DNA from: Aurantimonas sp. Leaf443
GTDB taxonomy: Bacteria; Pseudomonadota; Alphaproteobacteria; Rhizobiales; Rhizobiaceae
Length of the DNA stretch: 64,000 nt
Direction of reading: 5' to 3'
Assembly (NCBI RefSeq): GCF_001425575.1
Contig: NZ_LMRD01000008.1
Span: 391,171-455,170, forward strand
The notes under the pieces were generated by a model. The model did no database searches. It was not told the DNA's origin and saw only the letters and a program-made list of their open reading frames with translations. Position 1 is the first letter of the stretch. Each line of letters begins with the position of its first letter. Shown piece by piece: positions 9,010 through 21,386 of the stretch. The position numbers were made by a program, and so were the translations under genes.

Positions 9010-10863
9010 ATGACGAGACCGACGGTACGCCTGACGATGGCGCAGGCCGTGGCGCGCTTCCTGACGCGCCAGATGACGGTGATCGAGGGCGAGACCGTGC
9101 CGATCTTCGGCGGCGTCTTCGCGATCTTCGGCCATGGCAATGTGGCGGGCATCGGCGAGGCGCTTCACGGCGTGCGCGGCGAGATCACCACCTACCGCGC
9201 CCAGAACGAGCAGGGCATGGCGAATGCGGCGGTCGCCTTCGCCAAGGCGAGCTTCCGGCGCCGCTTCATGGCCTGCACCACGTCCATCGGCCCGGGCGCG
9301 CTCAACATGGTGACCTCCGCCGCGCTCGCCCATGCCAACCGCCTGCCGGTGCTTCTCCTGCCCGGCGACGTCTTCGCGAACCGCCTGCCCGATCCCGTCC
9401 TCCAGCAGGTGGAGGATTTCGGCGACGGCACGGTCTCGGCGACCGACTGCTTCCGGCCCGTCTCGCGCTATTTCGACCGCATCACCCGGCCCGAACAGAT
9501 CGTGCCGGCGCTGCGCCGGGCCATGCAGGTGCTGACCGACCCCGCCGAATGCGGCCCGGTGACGCTGGCGCTGTGCCAGGACGTGCAGGCGGAGGCCTTC
9601 GACTATCCGCAGAGCTTCTTCGAGGAGAAGGTCTGGCTGCCGCGCCGCGCGCGCCCCGACGAGGCCGAGCTTGCCGCCGCCGTCGATCTCCTGCGCGCCG
9701 CGAGGAAGCCGATCGTCGTCGCCGGCGGCGGCGTCCTCTATTCGGGCGCGAGTGCCGCGCTCGCGCGTTTCGCCGAGGGGCTCGGCCTGCCCGTCACCGA
9801 GACCCATGGCGGCAAGTCGTCCCTGCCCCATTCGCACCCGCTCAACATGGGCGCCATCGGCGTCACCGGCTCGTCGGCCTCGAACGAACGGGCGGCGGAG
9901 GCCGACCTCGTCCTGGCCGTCGGCACGCGGCTCGCCGACTTCACCACCGGCTCCTGGGCGCTGTTCCGCGACGCCGGGCTGAAGATCGTCGGCCTCAACG
10001 TCCAGCCCTTCGACGCCGGCAAGCACGATGGCGCCCCGCTCGTCTGCGACGCGCGCGTCGGGCTGGAAGCGCTCGGGCAGGCGCTGTCCGGCCACCGGGT
10101 CGACGCCGCCTGGACGGCGCGGGCACAGGAGGGCAAGGCGCGCTGGATGGAGGCGGCCAACGCCGCCATCGCCCCGACGAACGCCGCGCTTCCCTCCGAC
10201 GCCCAGGTGATCGGCGCCGTGCACCGGGCGCGCAACGGTCCCGACACGGTCCTCGTCTGCGCCGCCGGCGGCCTGCCGGGCGAACTCCACAAGCTCTGGC
10301 AGGCCGAGGCGCCGGGCGGCTACCACATGGAATACGGCTTCTCGACCATGGGCTACGAGGTGGCCGGCGGCCTCGGCGTGAAGCTGGCGCGGCCCGAGGC
10401 CGACATCGTCGTGATGGTCGGCGACGGCTCGTACATGATGCTGAACTCGGAGATCGCCTCGTCGATCATGGCGGGCGCGAGATTCACGATCGTCCTTCTC
10501 GACAATGCCGGATACGCCTGCATCAACCGGCTGCAGATGGAATGCGGCGGCGCGAACTTCAACAACATGCTGGCCGACACGCACCACGTGGAGCTGCCGC
10601 GGATCGACTTCGCCGCCCATGCCCGCTCCATGGGCGCGCATGCCCTGAAGGTCGCCTCCATCGCCGAACTCGAGCAGGCGCTGCGGGAGACGAAGTACGA
10701 GCCGCGCACCACGGTGATCGTCATCGACACCGACCATCTCGCCACCACCACCGCCGGCGGCCATTGGTGGGACGTGGCGGTGCCGCAGGTCTCGCAGCGG
10801 CCGGCGGTGGAGCGGGCCCGCGCGGCCTACGACAAGGCGCGGGCGTTCCAGCGATTGGGGTGA
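9010..10863 (+). CDS. iolD: 3D-(3,5/4)-trihydroxycyclohexane-1,2-dione hydrolase IolD
   Basis: This thiamine-diphosphate-dependent hydrolase (617 residues) opens the ring of the trihydroxycyclohexane dione to 5-deoxy-glucuronate. The N-terminal ThDP domain has [20 protein letters not shown] with the catalytic Glu. A central Rossmann-like domain follows ([18 protein letters not shown]). The C-terminal ThDP-binding motif is [18 protein letters not shown] followed by [12 protein letters not shown]. The frame is open far upstream, but that stretch is antisense-like. The ATG at 9010 sits nine bases after GGGAGG (8995-9000), while the ATG at 9001 would have no spacing, so 9010 is chosen. It follows iolC by about 100 bases. 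Confidence 0.95.
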   Translation: MTRPTVRLTMAQAVARFLTRQMTVIEGETVPIFGGVFAIFGHGNVAGIGEALHGVRGEITTYRAQNEQGMANAAVAFAKASFRRRFMACTTSIGPGALNMVTSAALAHANRLPVLLLPGDVFANRLPDPVLQQVEDFGDGTVSATDCFRPVSRYFDRITRPEQIVPALRRAMQVLTDPAECGPVTLALCQDVQAEAFDYPQSFFEEKVWLPRRARPDEAELAAAVDLLRAARKPIVVAGGGVLYSGASAALARFAEGLGLPVTETHGGKSSLPHSHPLNMGAIGVTGSSASNERAAEADLVLAVGTRLADFTTGSWALFRDAGLKIVGLNVQPFDAGKHDGAPLVCDARVGLEALGQALSGHRVDAAWTARAQEGKARWMEAANAAIAPTNAALPSDAQVIGAVHRARNGPDTVLVCAAGGLPGELHKLWQAEAPGGYHMEYGFSTMGYEVAGGLGVKLARPEADIVVMVGDGSYMMLNSEIASSIMAGARFTIVLLDNAGYACINRLQMECGGANFNNMLADTHHVELPRIDFAAHARSMGAHALKVASIAELEQALRETKYEPRTTVIVIDTDHLATTTAGGHWWDVAVPQVSQRPAVERARAAYDKARAFQRLG

Positions 10864-10892
10864 GGCCAGCCTCGACCTCGCCGAAAGGGGCG

Positions 10893-11055
10893 CGGTTTCT
10901 CCTCCCCTGCGGGGGAAGGTGCCCCGAAAGGGCGGATGAGGGGTCGGCGAAGCCGGGGCGACGCTTCGCAAGATCTTTCCACCGCCGGACGGCACTGACT
11001 TGCCGCCCCCATCGGCCTGCCGGCCACGTCTCCCCGCAGGGGAGAAGACGGCCGT
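10893..11055. repeat. RIME-like palindromic intergenic repeat between iolD and iolE
   Basis: The iolD-iolE gap contains two inverted palindromic arms. One (about 10908-10960) reads CTCCCCTGCGGGGGAAGG followed by a GGCGGATGAGGGG core. The second (about 11020-11053) contains the hairpin TCTCCCC-gca-GGGGAGA flanked by CGGCC/GGCCG. Such CTCCCC/GGGGAG modules are the hallmark of intergenic mosaic elements that recur many times in rhizobial genomes. Its recurrence in this genome cannot be tested from one window. It may modulate iolE-iolH-iolG mRNA stability. Confidence 0.6.
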
Positions 11056-11120
11056 TTCGGTGTCCCGCCCAGTCGACCACGCCGCCCGACGACCCTTCAA
11101 CGCACGCCAGCAAGGCTCCC

Positions 11121-12023
11121 ATGATCCGCTACGGCACCAATCCCATCGCCTGGTCCAACGACGACGACTTTTCCATCGGCGCGCATCTGACGCTGGAGGA
11201 CTGCCTGTCCGACTGCCGCACGATCGGCTTCGACGGCATCGAGAAGGGCCATCTCATGCCCTCCGACCCCGAGGCGCTGAAGGCCAAGCTCGCCGAATAC
11301 GGGCTGGTCTTCGTGTCCGGCTGGCACTCGACCAATCTCCTCGTCAACGACGTCGAGACCGAGACGGCGGCGATCCAGCCCCATCTCGATCTCCTGAAGG
11401 CCAACGGCTCGACCGTCTGCATCGTGTGCGAATGCTCCAACACGGTGCATGGCGACGACACGAAGGCCGTGTTCCGCGACCGGCCGGTGCTCTCCCCCGA
11501 GGAGATGCAGGCCTTCGGGGCCAGGCTGGAAGAGCTCGCCGCCTTCTGCGCGGCGCAGGGGATCGACCTCGTCTACCACCACCATATGGGCTCCATCGTC
11601 CAGACGGGCGCGGAGATCGACGCGCTGATGGCGGCGACGGGCCCGGCGACCAAGCTCCTCCTCGACACCGGCCACGCCTGGTTCGGCGGGGCGGACCCGG
11701 AGGCGGTGGCGCGCAAGCACATGGCCCGCGTGCGCCACATCCACGCCAAGAACGTGCGGCCCGACATCGCGACCGCGGTGCTGGAGGAGAACCTCTCCTT
11801 CCTGGAGGGCGTGCGCCGCGGGGCCTTCACCGTGCCGGGCGACCAGGAGGGGGTCGTGGACTTCGTGCCCGTCCTGAGGATCGCCGCCGAGCACGGCTAT
11901 GACGGCTGGCTGGTGATCGAGGCCGAGCAGGACTCGGCCCTGCGCAACCCGCTCGACTACCAGAGCCTCGGCCACCGCTCGCTCAAGGCCTTCGCCGCCG
12001 AGGCCGGCCTCGACAGGCGCTGA
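11121..12023 (+). CDS. iolE: Inosose dehydratase IolE
   Basis: IolE dehydrates 2-keto-myo-inositol (scyllo-inosose) to the trihydroxycyclohexane dione used by IolD. The 300-residue product is a TIM-barrel epimerase-like metalloenzyme and begins [16 protein letters not shown], the typical IolE opening. Other typical stretches are [36 protein letters not shown] and HIHAKNV, which carry the metal-binding Glu/Asp/His residues. The frame is open far upstream, but the family N-terminus fixes the start at 11121. It is followed after 52 bases by iolH and probably shares its transcript. Confidence 0.95.
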   Translation: MIRYGTNPIAWSNDDDFSIGAHLTLEDCLSDCRTIGFDGIEKGHLMPSDPEALKAKLAEYGLVFVSGWHSTNLLVNDVETETAAIQPHLDLLKANGSTVCIVCECSNTVHGDDTKAVFRDRPVLSPEEMQAFGARLEELAAFCAAQGIDLVYHHHMGSIVQTGAEIDALMAATGPATKLLLDTGHAWFGGADPEAVARKHMARVRHIHAKNVRPDIATAVLEENLSFLEGVRRGAFTVPGDQEGVVDFVPVLRIAAEHGYDGWLVIEAEQDSALRNPLDYQSLGHRSLKAFAAEAGLDRR

Positions 12024-14006
<1,983 letters not shown>

Positions 14007-14033
14007 GGCCCGGCAGCCCCGGACATCGCGAGC

Positions 14034-14080
14034 GCGGCGGCGCGGGCTCCTCGAGCCGAGCGCCGCCGCTTGTCTTAATT
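14034..14080 (+). terminator. Intrinsic terminator after iolG
   Basis: GCGGCGGCGC (14034-14043) and GCGCCGCCGC (14060-14069) form a 10-bp perfect stem with an inner GGCTC/GAGCC pairing in the loop, followed by TTGTCTTAATT. It lies between the convergent iolG and uxuB-like genes. Confidence 0.75.
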
Positions 14081-15551
14081 AGCCGGCAAAGTCCCGCACG
14101 GTCCGCGCCGCGCCCTTGGCGCGCAGGTCCGCGACCCGTGCGGTGAGCGTCTCGCGAAAGGCCGGCGAGGCCGGCAGGTCCTGTCCGAAGACCTCGCCGA
14201 AGCCGAGCGCCGCCTCGACGAGGCCGGCGGGCGTCGCCGCCGCGCCGAGCGCCGCCTTCAGCCGATCGGCGAGCGGATCGCGCAGGTCGATCGCCGCGCC
14301 CGCCTCGTCGCGGCCGGTGGCGTAGACGAGCCAGGCGGCAAGGCCGAGCGCCAGCCGATCGAAGGGCGCGCCCGCCGCCAGCCGGTCGCGGATCGTGCCG
14401 AGAAGTCGCTGCGGCACCTTCTGCGAGCCGTCCATGGCGATCTGCCAGGTGCGATGGCGCAGCGCCGGATTGCGGAAACGCTCGCGCAGGGAGCGGCGAT
14501 AGGCGTCGAGATCGAAGCCGGCGAGCTCTGGCAGGGTCGGCGAGACCTCCTCCTCCATCAGCCCGCGCACCAAGGGTTCGAAGCCGGGCGCGGCCATGGT
14601 CTCGGCCACCGTCTCGTGGCCGGCGAGATAGCCAAGATAGGCGAGCGTCGAATGGCTGCCGTTGAGGAGGCGCAGCTTCATCGTCTCGAAGGCGCCGACC
14701 TGCGTCGTGAAGGTGACGCCGGCGCTCGCCCAGTCCGGCCGCCCGCTCGGGAAGTCGTCCTCCACCACCCATTGCGTGAAGGGCTCGGTCATGACCGGCC
14801 AGGCGTCCTCCAGCCCGAGCGCGCCCGCCACCAGCGCGCGGTCGGCGTCGGTCGTCGCCGGCACGATGCGGTCGATCATCGTGGAGGGAAAGGCGATGGT
14901 CTGCGCGACATAGGCGCCGAGGTCGCCGTCGCGCATCTCGGCGAGGCGCCGCACGACCTTGGCCACCGTATGGCCGTTGGAGGGAAGGTTGTCGCAGGAG
15001 AGGACGGTGAGCGGGGCAAGGCCCGCCTCGCGGCGCAGGCGGATCGCCTCGACGAGGAAGCCCGGCGCCGAGCGCGGCGCTTCCGGGTGGGCCAGGTCGT
15101 GGACGATGTCGGGATGGGCCTCGTCGAGTTCGCCCGTCGCCGGGCGGTGGCAGTAGCCCTTCTCGGTGACGGTGAGGGAGACGATGCGCGCGTCCGGATG
15201 GGCGAGCGCGGCCAGGACCGCGGCCGGGTCCTGCGGCGCCACGAGCTGGCGGACGAGACCGCCGATCACCTGGAACCGGTCGCCGGAGCCGTCGCGCACC
15301 GCCACCGTGTAGAGCCCGTCCTGCGGGGCCAGCGCGTCGCGCGTGTCGGGCGAGCGCAGGGAGACGCCGACCGTGCCCCAGCGCAGGTCTCCCCCGGCCA
15401 GAACGCTCTCGGTATAGACGGCCTGATGGGCGCGGTGGAAGGCGCCGAGGCCGAGATGGACGAGGCCGGGCTTCAGCGCCGAGCGGTCGTAGCCGGGTCG
15501 CTCCACGCCGGGAGCCAAGGCGTCGAGGGTCTGGTTGGAAAGGCGTGTCAT
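14079..15551 (-). CDS. uxuB: Fructuronate reductase / mannitol dehydrogenase family protein
   Basis: This 490-residue polyol/uronate dehydrogenase is of the mannitol dehydrogenase family. An N-terminal NAD-binding domain begins near LVHLGLGAFHRAHQAVY, and the family signatures VLSCDNLPSNG, FPSTMIDRIVP and MKLRLLNGSHSTLAYLGYLAG (lysine, asparagine and histidine of the active site) are present. The family includes fructuronate reductase (UxuB) and mannitol 2-dehydrogenase. Because uxaC heads the same operon and uxuA is divergent, reduction of D-fructuronate to D-mannonate is the likelier role. It is the last gene of the minus-strand hexuronate operon. The symbol rests on context. Confidence 0.8.
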   Translation of the reverse strand: MTRLSNQTLDALAPGVERPGYDRSALKPGLVHLGLGAFHRAHQAVYTESVLAGGDLRWGTVGVSLRSPDTRDALAPQDGLYTVAVRDGSGDRFQVIGGLVRQLVAPQDPAAVLAALAHPDARIVSLTVTEKGYCHRPATGELDEAHPDIVHDLAHPEAPRSAPGFLVEAIRLRREAGLAPLTVLSCDNLPSNGHTVAKVVRRLAEMRDGDLGAYVAQTIAFPSTMIDRIVPATTDADRALVAGALGLEDAWPVMTEPFTQWVVEDDFPSGRPDWASAGVTFTTQVGAFETMKLRLLNGSHSTLAYLGYLAGHETVAETMAAPGFEPLVRGLMEEEVSPTLPELAGFDLDAYRRSLRERFRNPALRHRTWQIAMDGSQKVPQRLLGTIRDRLAAGAPFDRLALGLAAWLVYATGRDEAGAAIDLRDPLADRLKAALGAAATPAGLVEAALGFGEVFGQDLPASPAFRETLTARVADLRAKGAARTVRDFAG

Positions 15552-15562
15552 GATCCGGCGTC

Positions 15563-16408
15563 TCAATGGGCGTTCGAAGGCTGCTTGGCGCGGGCCACGA
15601 TCTGCGTCGGATTGACGAAGCGCAGCGCCAGCACCAGCCAGAAGAGGGTCGTGACCATGTAGACCACGGCCATGGCGTCGATCGACTGCGAGGCGCGCAC
15701 GCCCGCCGCGAAGACCGCGTAGTAGAGCGAGACAACGAGGGTCTGGCTCGTCGGGCCGGCCACGAGGAAGGTCAGCTCGAACATGGCGATGGTGCGCACG
15801 AGCACGAGGAGCAGCGCGGCCAGCATGCCCGGCAGGAGCAGCGGCAGGAGGATGCGCAGGAAGAGGCTGCCCGTGCGCGCCCCGAAGACGCGCGCGGCCT
15901 GTTCGATGCGCGGATCGATCTGCTCGATGAAGGGGATCATCACCAGCACCACGAAGGGGATGGAGGGCACGAGATTGATGATGACGACGCCCCAGAACGT
16001 GCCGCCCAGACCGACCTGGTAGAGAAGGGTCGCAAGCGGGATGCCGTAGGTGAGCGGGGGCACGAGGAGCGGCAGGAGGAAGACGAGGACGACGAAGCGC
16101 TTGCCCGCGAACTCGCGCCGCGCCAGCGCATAGGCCGTGGTGATGCCGATGAAGCCTGACAGGATCGTGACGAGGAAGACGATCTGGAAGGTGACGAGCA
16201 GCACCTCCGTCAGCTGGAACTCGCGCCAGGCGTCGAAATACCAGCGCGTCGTCCAGCCGGTCGGCAGCCAGGTGCCGAGCCAGCGCGTGGCGAGCGAGTT
16301 CGTCACCACGGCGGCGATGACGCCGAGAAGGTTGAGGACGAAGAGGATGGTGATGGCCCAAACGCCCGTGCGCCAGAGCTTGGAGCCGAGACCGCGATCC
16401 CTGATCAT
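15563..16408 (-). CDS. ABC transporter permease, PotC-like (hexuronate operon)
   Basis: This inner-membrane permease (281 residues) of the binding-protein-dependent MetI-like fold has six hydrophobic segments. The EAA-type loop for ATPase contact is near IEQAARVFGARTGSLFLRILLPLLLPG. It follows its partner permease by four bases and precedes the dehydrogenase by eleven. Sequence style is that of polyamine/iron/phosphonate-type importers, not classical sugar permeases, so the substrate is uncertain. Operon position favours a uronate or related sugar acid. Confidence 0.85.
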   Translation of the reverse strand: MIRDRGLGSKLWRTGVWAITILFVLNLLGVIAAVVTNSLATRWLGTWLPTGWTTRWYFDAWREFQLTEVLLVTFQIVFLVTILSGFIGITTAYALARREFAGKRFVVLVFLLPLLVPPLTYGIPLATLLYQVGLGGTFWGVVIINLVPSIPFVVLVMIPFIEQIDPRIEQAARVFGARTGSLFLRILLPLLLPGMLAALLLVLVRTIAMFELTFLVAGPTSQTLVVSLYYAVFAAGVRASQSIDAMAVVYMVTTLFWLVLALRFVNPTQIVARAKQPSNAH

Positions 16409-16412
16409 GGGG

Positions 16413-17320
16413 TCAACCCTTCGTTCCGCCGGTGGGGCCGCGATAGAACAGGCGGCGCAGCGCCAGGACGCAGAGGACGACGATCAGCTGGACGACGCCC
16501 ATGATGATCGCGATCGCCGAGCCCAGCGAGTGGTTGTATTCCTCGAAGGCCGCCGAATAGGCCGCGATCGAGATGACGCGCGTCGGCCCCGCCGGCGCGC
16601 CGAGAAGGACGGCCGAGGGGAAGACCGCGAAGGCCTGCACGAAGGCGAGGCAGAAGGTGACGGCAAGGCCCGGCACCAGGAGCGGCAGGAAGACGCGCCG
16701 GAAGCGCTCGAAGGCGTTGGCGCCGAGCGTGGCGGCCGCCTGCTCGATCGCCGGATCGATGCCCGAGACGTAGGAGAGCGTCAGCAGGAAGGAGAAGGGA
16801 AAGCCGGTGATGAGGAGCGACGCGAAGACGCCCCAGTAGTTGTTGGTGAGGCGCAGCGGCGTGTCGAGCAGGCCGGTGAAGATCAGCGTGCGGTTGAACC
16901 AGCCCTGCGGCCCGAGGAAGTTGAGAAGCCCTTCGGCGACGAGCACCGTGCCGAGCGTGATCGGCAGGACGAGAAGGATCGTCAGGAGCTTCTGGCGCCG
17001 CATCAGCCGCACCCGGAAGGCGATCGGCACGGCGAGCGCGAGGTTCAGGATCGTCACCGGCAGGGCGAGCCAGAGCGTGGCGCCGATCGTGTCGTAGAGG
17101 AACGGGTCGGAGAAGAAGCGCCGGTAGTTCTCGTACCAGGCTCCCGTCTCGGGCGTGATCGAATCCACCAGCCCGTAGAGGAACGGATAGACGAAGAGCG
17201 CCAGGATCGAGAGGAGGCCGGGCAGGACGAGGAGCGTCGTGGCGTCGAAGCCCTTGGCGGCGAGGCGCGTGCGCAGCGAGCTGCGCGGCTCGGCGCGGGC
17301 GGCGGAGAGCGTCGCCCCGC

Positions 17321-17324
<4 letters not shown>
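16413..17324 (-). CDS. ABC transporter permease, PotB-like (hexuronate operon)
   Basis: This 303-residue permease has a cytoplasmic N-terminus and six transmembrane segments. The EAA-type loop is IEQAAATLGANAFERFRRVFLPLLVPG. It pairs with the permease encoded by the next gene to form the channel. Its start overlaps the stop of the ATPase gene (ATGA at 17321-17324), so translation is coupled. Confidence 0.85.
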
Positions 17325-18433
<1,109 letters not shown>

Positions 18434-18557
18434 CGCGAAGGGCTCCGAAACGGCTCGAAAGGGAAACAGGGCGCCGGCTTGGCGCGGGCGCATCGTGCGG
18501 CGGCGGGGGGCCCCGCGGCCGGTGCCGCGCGCCGATGCGGGCGCGCGGCGAAGGGCG

Positions 18558-18579
18558 GCGGGCGGCGGGGGCCGCCCGC
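18558..18579 (-). other. Hairpin after the hexuronate-operon binding-protein gene
   Basis: GCGGGCGGC and GCCGCCCGC form a perfect 9-bp stem with a four-base loop, 12 bases beyond the stop codon of the binding-protein gene on the minus strand. No T-tract follows. It resembles the post-binding-protein hairpins of the other three ABC operons here. Confidence 0.55.
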
Positions 18580-18591
18580 GCACCCTCGTCG

Positions 18592-19770
18592 TCAGCTCTT
18601 CTTCGCGCCGATCCGCTCGTCCCAGATGCGGAAGGCGGCGACGATCTTGTCGGCGTCGAGCGGGGTTTCCAGCGGGTTCTCGGCGATCCACGTGTCGTAT
18701 TCGGGACGGCCGAATTCCTTGATCGCGTCCTGGCTCTCCTGCGGCGCCATGGAGAGGGGCACGTCCTTCACCGCCGGGCCGGGGTAGAAATAGCCCTGGT
18801 CGTAGGCATAGGCCTGGCTTTCCGGCGTCAGCATGAAGTTCATGAGGTCGAGGAGGACGGCGAGCTTCTCGTCGGAGACGCCCTTGGGCACGACCATGTA
18901 ATGGGCGTCCGTCACCCAGTGGAAGCCGGCGAGCGTGCCGACCTTGGCCTCCGCCGGCACGACGCCGAGGACGCGCGGGTTGATGTCCCAGCCGGTGGTG
19001 GAGACGACGATGTCGCGCGTGCCCTCGCCGAGCTCGCGCATGGTCTGCGTGGTGCCCGAGGCGTAGTATTCGATGTTCTGGCCGAGCTCTTCGAGATAGG
19101 CCCAGGTCTTGTCCCAGCCCTTCTCCGGATCACGCGGATCGGCGTCCTTCAGGAGATAGGGCAGGCCCATCAGGAAGGTGCGGCCGGGGCCGGAATTGGA
19201 GGGCCGGGCGTAGATGAACTTGTTCGGGTTGGCCTTGGTATAGGCGAGAAGTTCCTCGGCCGAGGTCGGCGGCGTCGGCACGCGATCGGGCATGTATTCG
19301 ATCAGCGGGCCGGACGGGTAGTAGGAGACGACGACGCCCCGGTCCTTGGCCATGGCCTGCATCTTGAAGGCCTGGGGGATGAGGACGCTCTCGAGGTTCG
19401 GCAGGTCCGCCTTGTAGGGCGCAAGGTCCGTCCACAGGTCCTGGTCGAGGCCGGCCGAAAGCGCGTCCGTGCCGGTGAGGACGAGGTCGATGTCGAGGCG
19501 GCCGGCATTCTGCTGGGCCTTCAGCTTGGCCGGCAGCTCGGGCGCCGGCGCCTTGGTGAAGGCGATGCGGCTCGCCCATTCGGGCTTCATCTCGGTGTAG
19601 CGCTGCATGGCGGCCTGCGTCAGCGCGAGATTGCCGGCGACGTCGACGACGGTGATCGTGACGGGGCTGGAGGGCTTGGCGAGCGCGGCGAAGGCCTTGC
19701 CGCCGAAGAGCGTCGCGCCGGCAAGGCCCGCGGCGGCGCTCGTCATCAGACGTCTGCGGGTGATGTCCAT
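18592..19770 (-). CDS. ABC transporter substrate-binding protein with Tat signal (PotD/Fbp-like)
   Basis: This exported binding protein of the extracellular solute-binding family 1 (spermidine/putrescine- or iron-type) has 392 residues. The N-terminus MDITRRRLMTSAAAGLAGA has the twin-arginine pattern followed by a hydrophobic stretch and AFA cleavage region, so Tat export of the folded protein is likely. The ribosome binding site GGGAGG precedes the ATG by seven bases. It lies 97 bases after uxaC in the same direction. The ligand is not evident from sequence; operon context suggests a hexuronate or related acid sugar. Confidence 0.85.
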   Translation of the reverse strand: MDITRRRLMTSAAAGLAGATLFGGKAFAALAKPSSPVTITVVDVAGNLALTQAAMQRYTEMKPEWASRIAFTKAPAPELPAKLKAQQNAGRLDIDLVLTGTDALSAGLDQDLWTDLAPYKADLPNLESVLIPQAFKMQAMAKDRGVVVSYYPSGPLIEYMPDRVPTPPTSAEELLAYTKANPNKFIYARPSNSGPGRTFLMGLPYLLKDADPRDPEKGWDKTWAYLEELGQNIEYYASGTTQTMRELGEGTRDIVVSTTGWDINPRVLGVVPAEAKVGTLAGFHWVTDAHYMVVPKGVSDEKLAVLLDLMNFMLTPESQAYAYDQGYFYPGPAVKDVPLSMAPQESQDAIKEFGRPEYDTWIAENPLETPLDADKIVAAFRIWDERIGAKKS

Positions 19771-19867
19771 GGTCGTTCCTCCCGGATGGGGCCCTCGAGC
19801 GCGGTCTCCCGTCCGCGGGCCGGTTGATGGGTCGCCGGAGCGCGCCTTCGCGCGGCCCGACCGGTCG

Positions 19868-21268
19868 TCAGAGCCGGTACGCCGCCTTGGCGAGCCGGTA
19901 GGTGAGATCCAGCGCCACCTCGTGCGCCTCGTCCTCGTCGAGCCGCCCGTCGCAGACGAGGCGGGCGAGATGGGCGCAGTCCACCCGGCGCGCGACGTCG
20001 TGGCGGGCGGGGATGGACAGGAAGGCCCGCGTGTCGTCGTTGAAGCCGACCGTGTTGTAGAAACCGGCCGTCTCGGTCGTGGTCTCGCGGAAGCGGCGCA
20101 TGCCCTCCGGGCTGTCGAAGAACCACCAGGCCGGGCCGAGCCGCAGGGCGGGATAGTGGCCGGCGAGCGGCGCGAGCTCGCGCGAATAGGCGGTCTCGTC
20201 CAGCGTGAAGAGGATGACGGTGAGCGAGGGCTCGTTGCCGACCGCGTCGAGAAGCGGCTTCAGCGCGCGCACGTAGTCGGTGCGGGTCGGAATGTCGGCG
20301 CCCTTGTCGAGGCCGAAGCGCTGGAACAGCGCGGCATTGTGGTTGCGCCAGGAGCCGGGATGGATCTGCATCACCAGCCCGTCCTCGAGGCTCATGCGCG
20401 CCATTTCGGTCAGCATCTGCGCGCGGAAGGCCTCGGCGTCGCGCCGATCGCCCCGTCCGGCGGCGAGGCGCTCGAACAGCGCCTCGGCCTCGGCGGCGGG
20501 ACGGTCGGCGGTCGCCGCGGTCGGATGGCCGTGGTCGGTCGCGGTCGCGCCGCGCGCCTTGAAATAGGCCCGGCGCCGGCGATGCGCCTCGAGATAGCCG
20601 GCATAGGTCCGGTCCTGCCCCGTCATCTCCAGGAAGCGGTCCAGGGAGGCGGCGAAATCGGGCCGGTCGGCGTCGATCACCGCGTCCGGCCGGTAGCAGG
20701 GCAGGACGCGGCCGGCCCAGCCGGAGGCGCGGGTGCGCTCGTGGGCGGCCAGGTCGTCGATCGCCGCGTCCGTCGTGGAGATCGCCTCGATGCCGAAGCG
20801 CTCGTAGAGGGCCCGCGGGCGCATGTCGTCGGCGCGAAGGCGCTCGGAGATCGCGTCGTAGAGCGCGTCGGCATTGTCGGGCGACAGGCGCTCCTCGATG
20901 CCGAACACGGTCTCCAGCGAATGCTCGAACCAGAGGCGCGAGGGCGTGGCCCGGAAGAGCGCGTAATGGTCTGCGAAGAGGCGCCAGATCGCCCGCCCGT
21001 CGGTCTCCACCGGCCCGCCGTCGACGCGCGGCACGCCGAGCCGCTCCAGCGGCACGCCCTGCGAGTAGAGCATGCGGAAGATGTAGTGGTCGGGCACGAC
21101 GAAGAGCGCCGCCGGATCGCGGAACGGCGCGTTGTCGGCATACCAGAGCGGATCGGTATGGCCGTGCGGCGAGAGGATCGGCAGATCGGCGACGGCGTCG
21201 AGGAGACGGCGCGCGACGGCCCGTGCGTCGGGTTCGATCGGCAGGAGCCGGTCCCGGTTCAGCGCCAT
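19868..21268 (-). CDS. uxaC: Uronate isomerase UxaC
   Basis: UxaC isomerises D-glucuronate to D-fructuronate and D-galacturonate to D-tagaturonate in the cytoplasm. The 466-residue product has the amidohydrolase-like TIM-barrel metal motif HxH in LSPHGHTDP, plus family stretches ADNAPFRDP, IFRMLYSQGVPLE and QIHPGSWRNHN. A longer frame opens at 21334, but GGGAGG nine bases before the ATG at 21268 fixes the start (MALNRDRLLP). It is the first gene of the minus-strand hexuronate operon and is divergent from the GntR gene, with a palindromic operator between them. Confidence 0.94.
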   Translation of the reverse strand: MALNRDRLLPIEPDARAVARRLLDAVADLPILSPHGHTDPLWYADNAPFRDPAALFVVPDHYIFRMLYSQGVPLERLGVPRVDGGPVETDGRAIWRLFADHYALFRATPSRLWFEHSLETVFGIEERLSPDNADALYDAISERLRADDMRPRALYERFGIEAISTTDAAIDDLAAHERTRASGWAGRVLPCYRPDAVIDADRPDFAASLDRFLEMTGQDRTYAGYLEAHRRRRAYFKARGATATDHGHPTAATADRPAAEAEALFERLAAGRGDRRDAEAFRAQMLTEMARMSLEDGLVMQIHPGSWRNHNAALFQRFGLDKGADIPTRTDYVRALKPLLDAVGNEPSLTVILFTLDETAYSRELAPLAGHYPALRLGPAWWFFDSPEGMRRFRETTTETAGFYNTVGFNDDTRAFLSIPARHDVARRVDCAHLARLVCDGRLDEDEAHEVALDLTYRLAKAAYRL

Positions 21269-21334
21269 CGCGTTTCGTCCTCCCTTGCCGCCGTCCGCCC
21301 TCCCCGGCGGTCCGCGCTTGGCATGACCTATCAA

Positions 21335-21346
21335 CTAATATACTAG
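21335..21346. promoter_or_regulatory. GntR/FadR-type operator between uxaC and its regulator
   Basis: CTAATATACTAG is a palindrome with 10 of 12 symmetric bases, and its complement reads CTAGTATATTAG. It fits the T-N-GT-N3-AC-N-A layout of FadR-subfamily GntR operators only loosely. It sits in the only AT-rich stretch of the divergent uxaC/GntR intergenic region and could control both directions. Confidence 0.5.
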
Positions 21347-21386
21347 GATGTCAATTGAGGGCGAACACGGCGAGGGAGCCAGGGCG

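Noticed and set aside
14079-15551. Naming the dehydrogenase mannitol 2-dehydrogenase (MtlK)
   Set aside because: The family fits both activities, but uxaC and uxuA neighbours and the absence of polyol kinase or sugar-alcohol genes favour fructuronate reductase.
21348-21386. Upstream ATG of the GntR gene
   Set aside because: It abuts the operator and has no ribosome binding site, whereas the ATG at 21387 has GAGGGAG at the right spacing.
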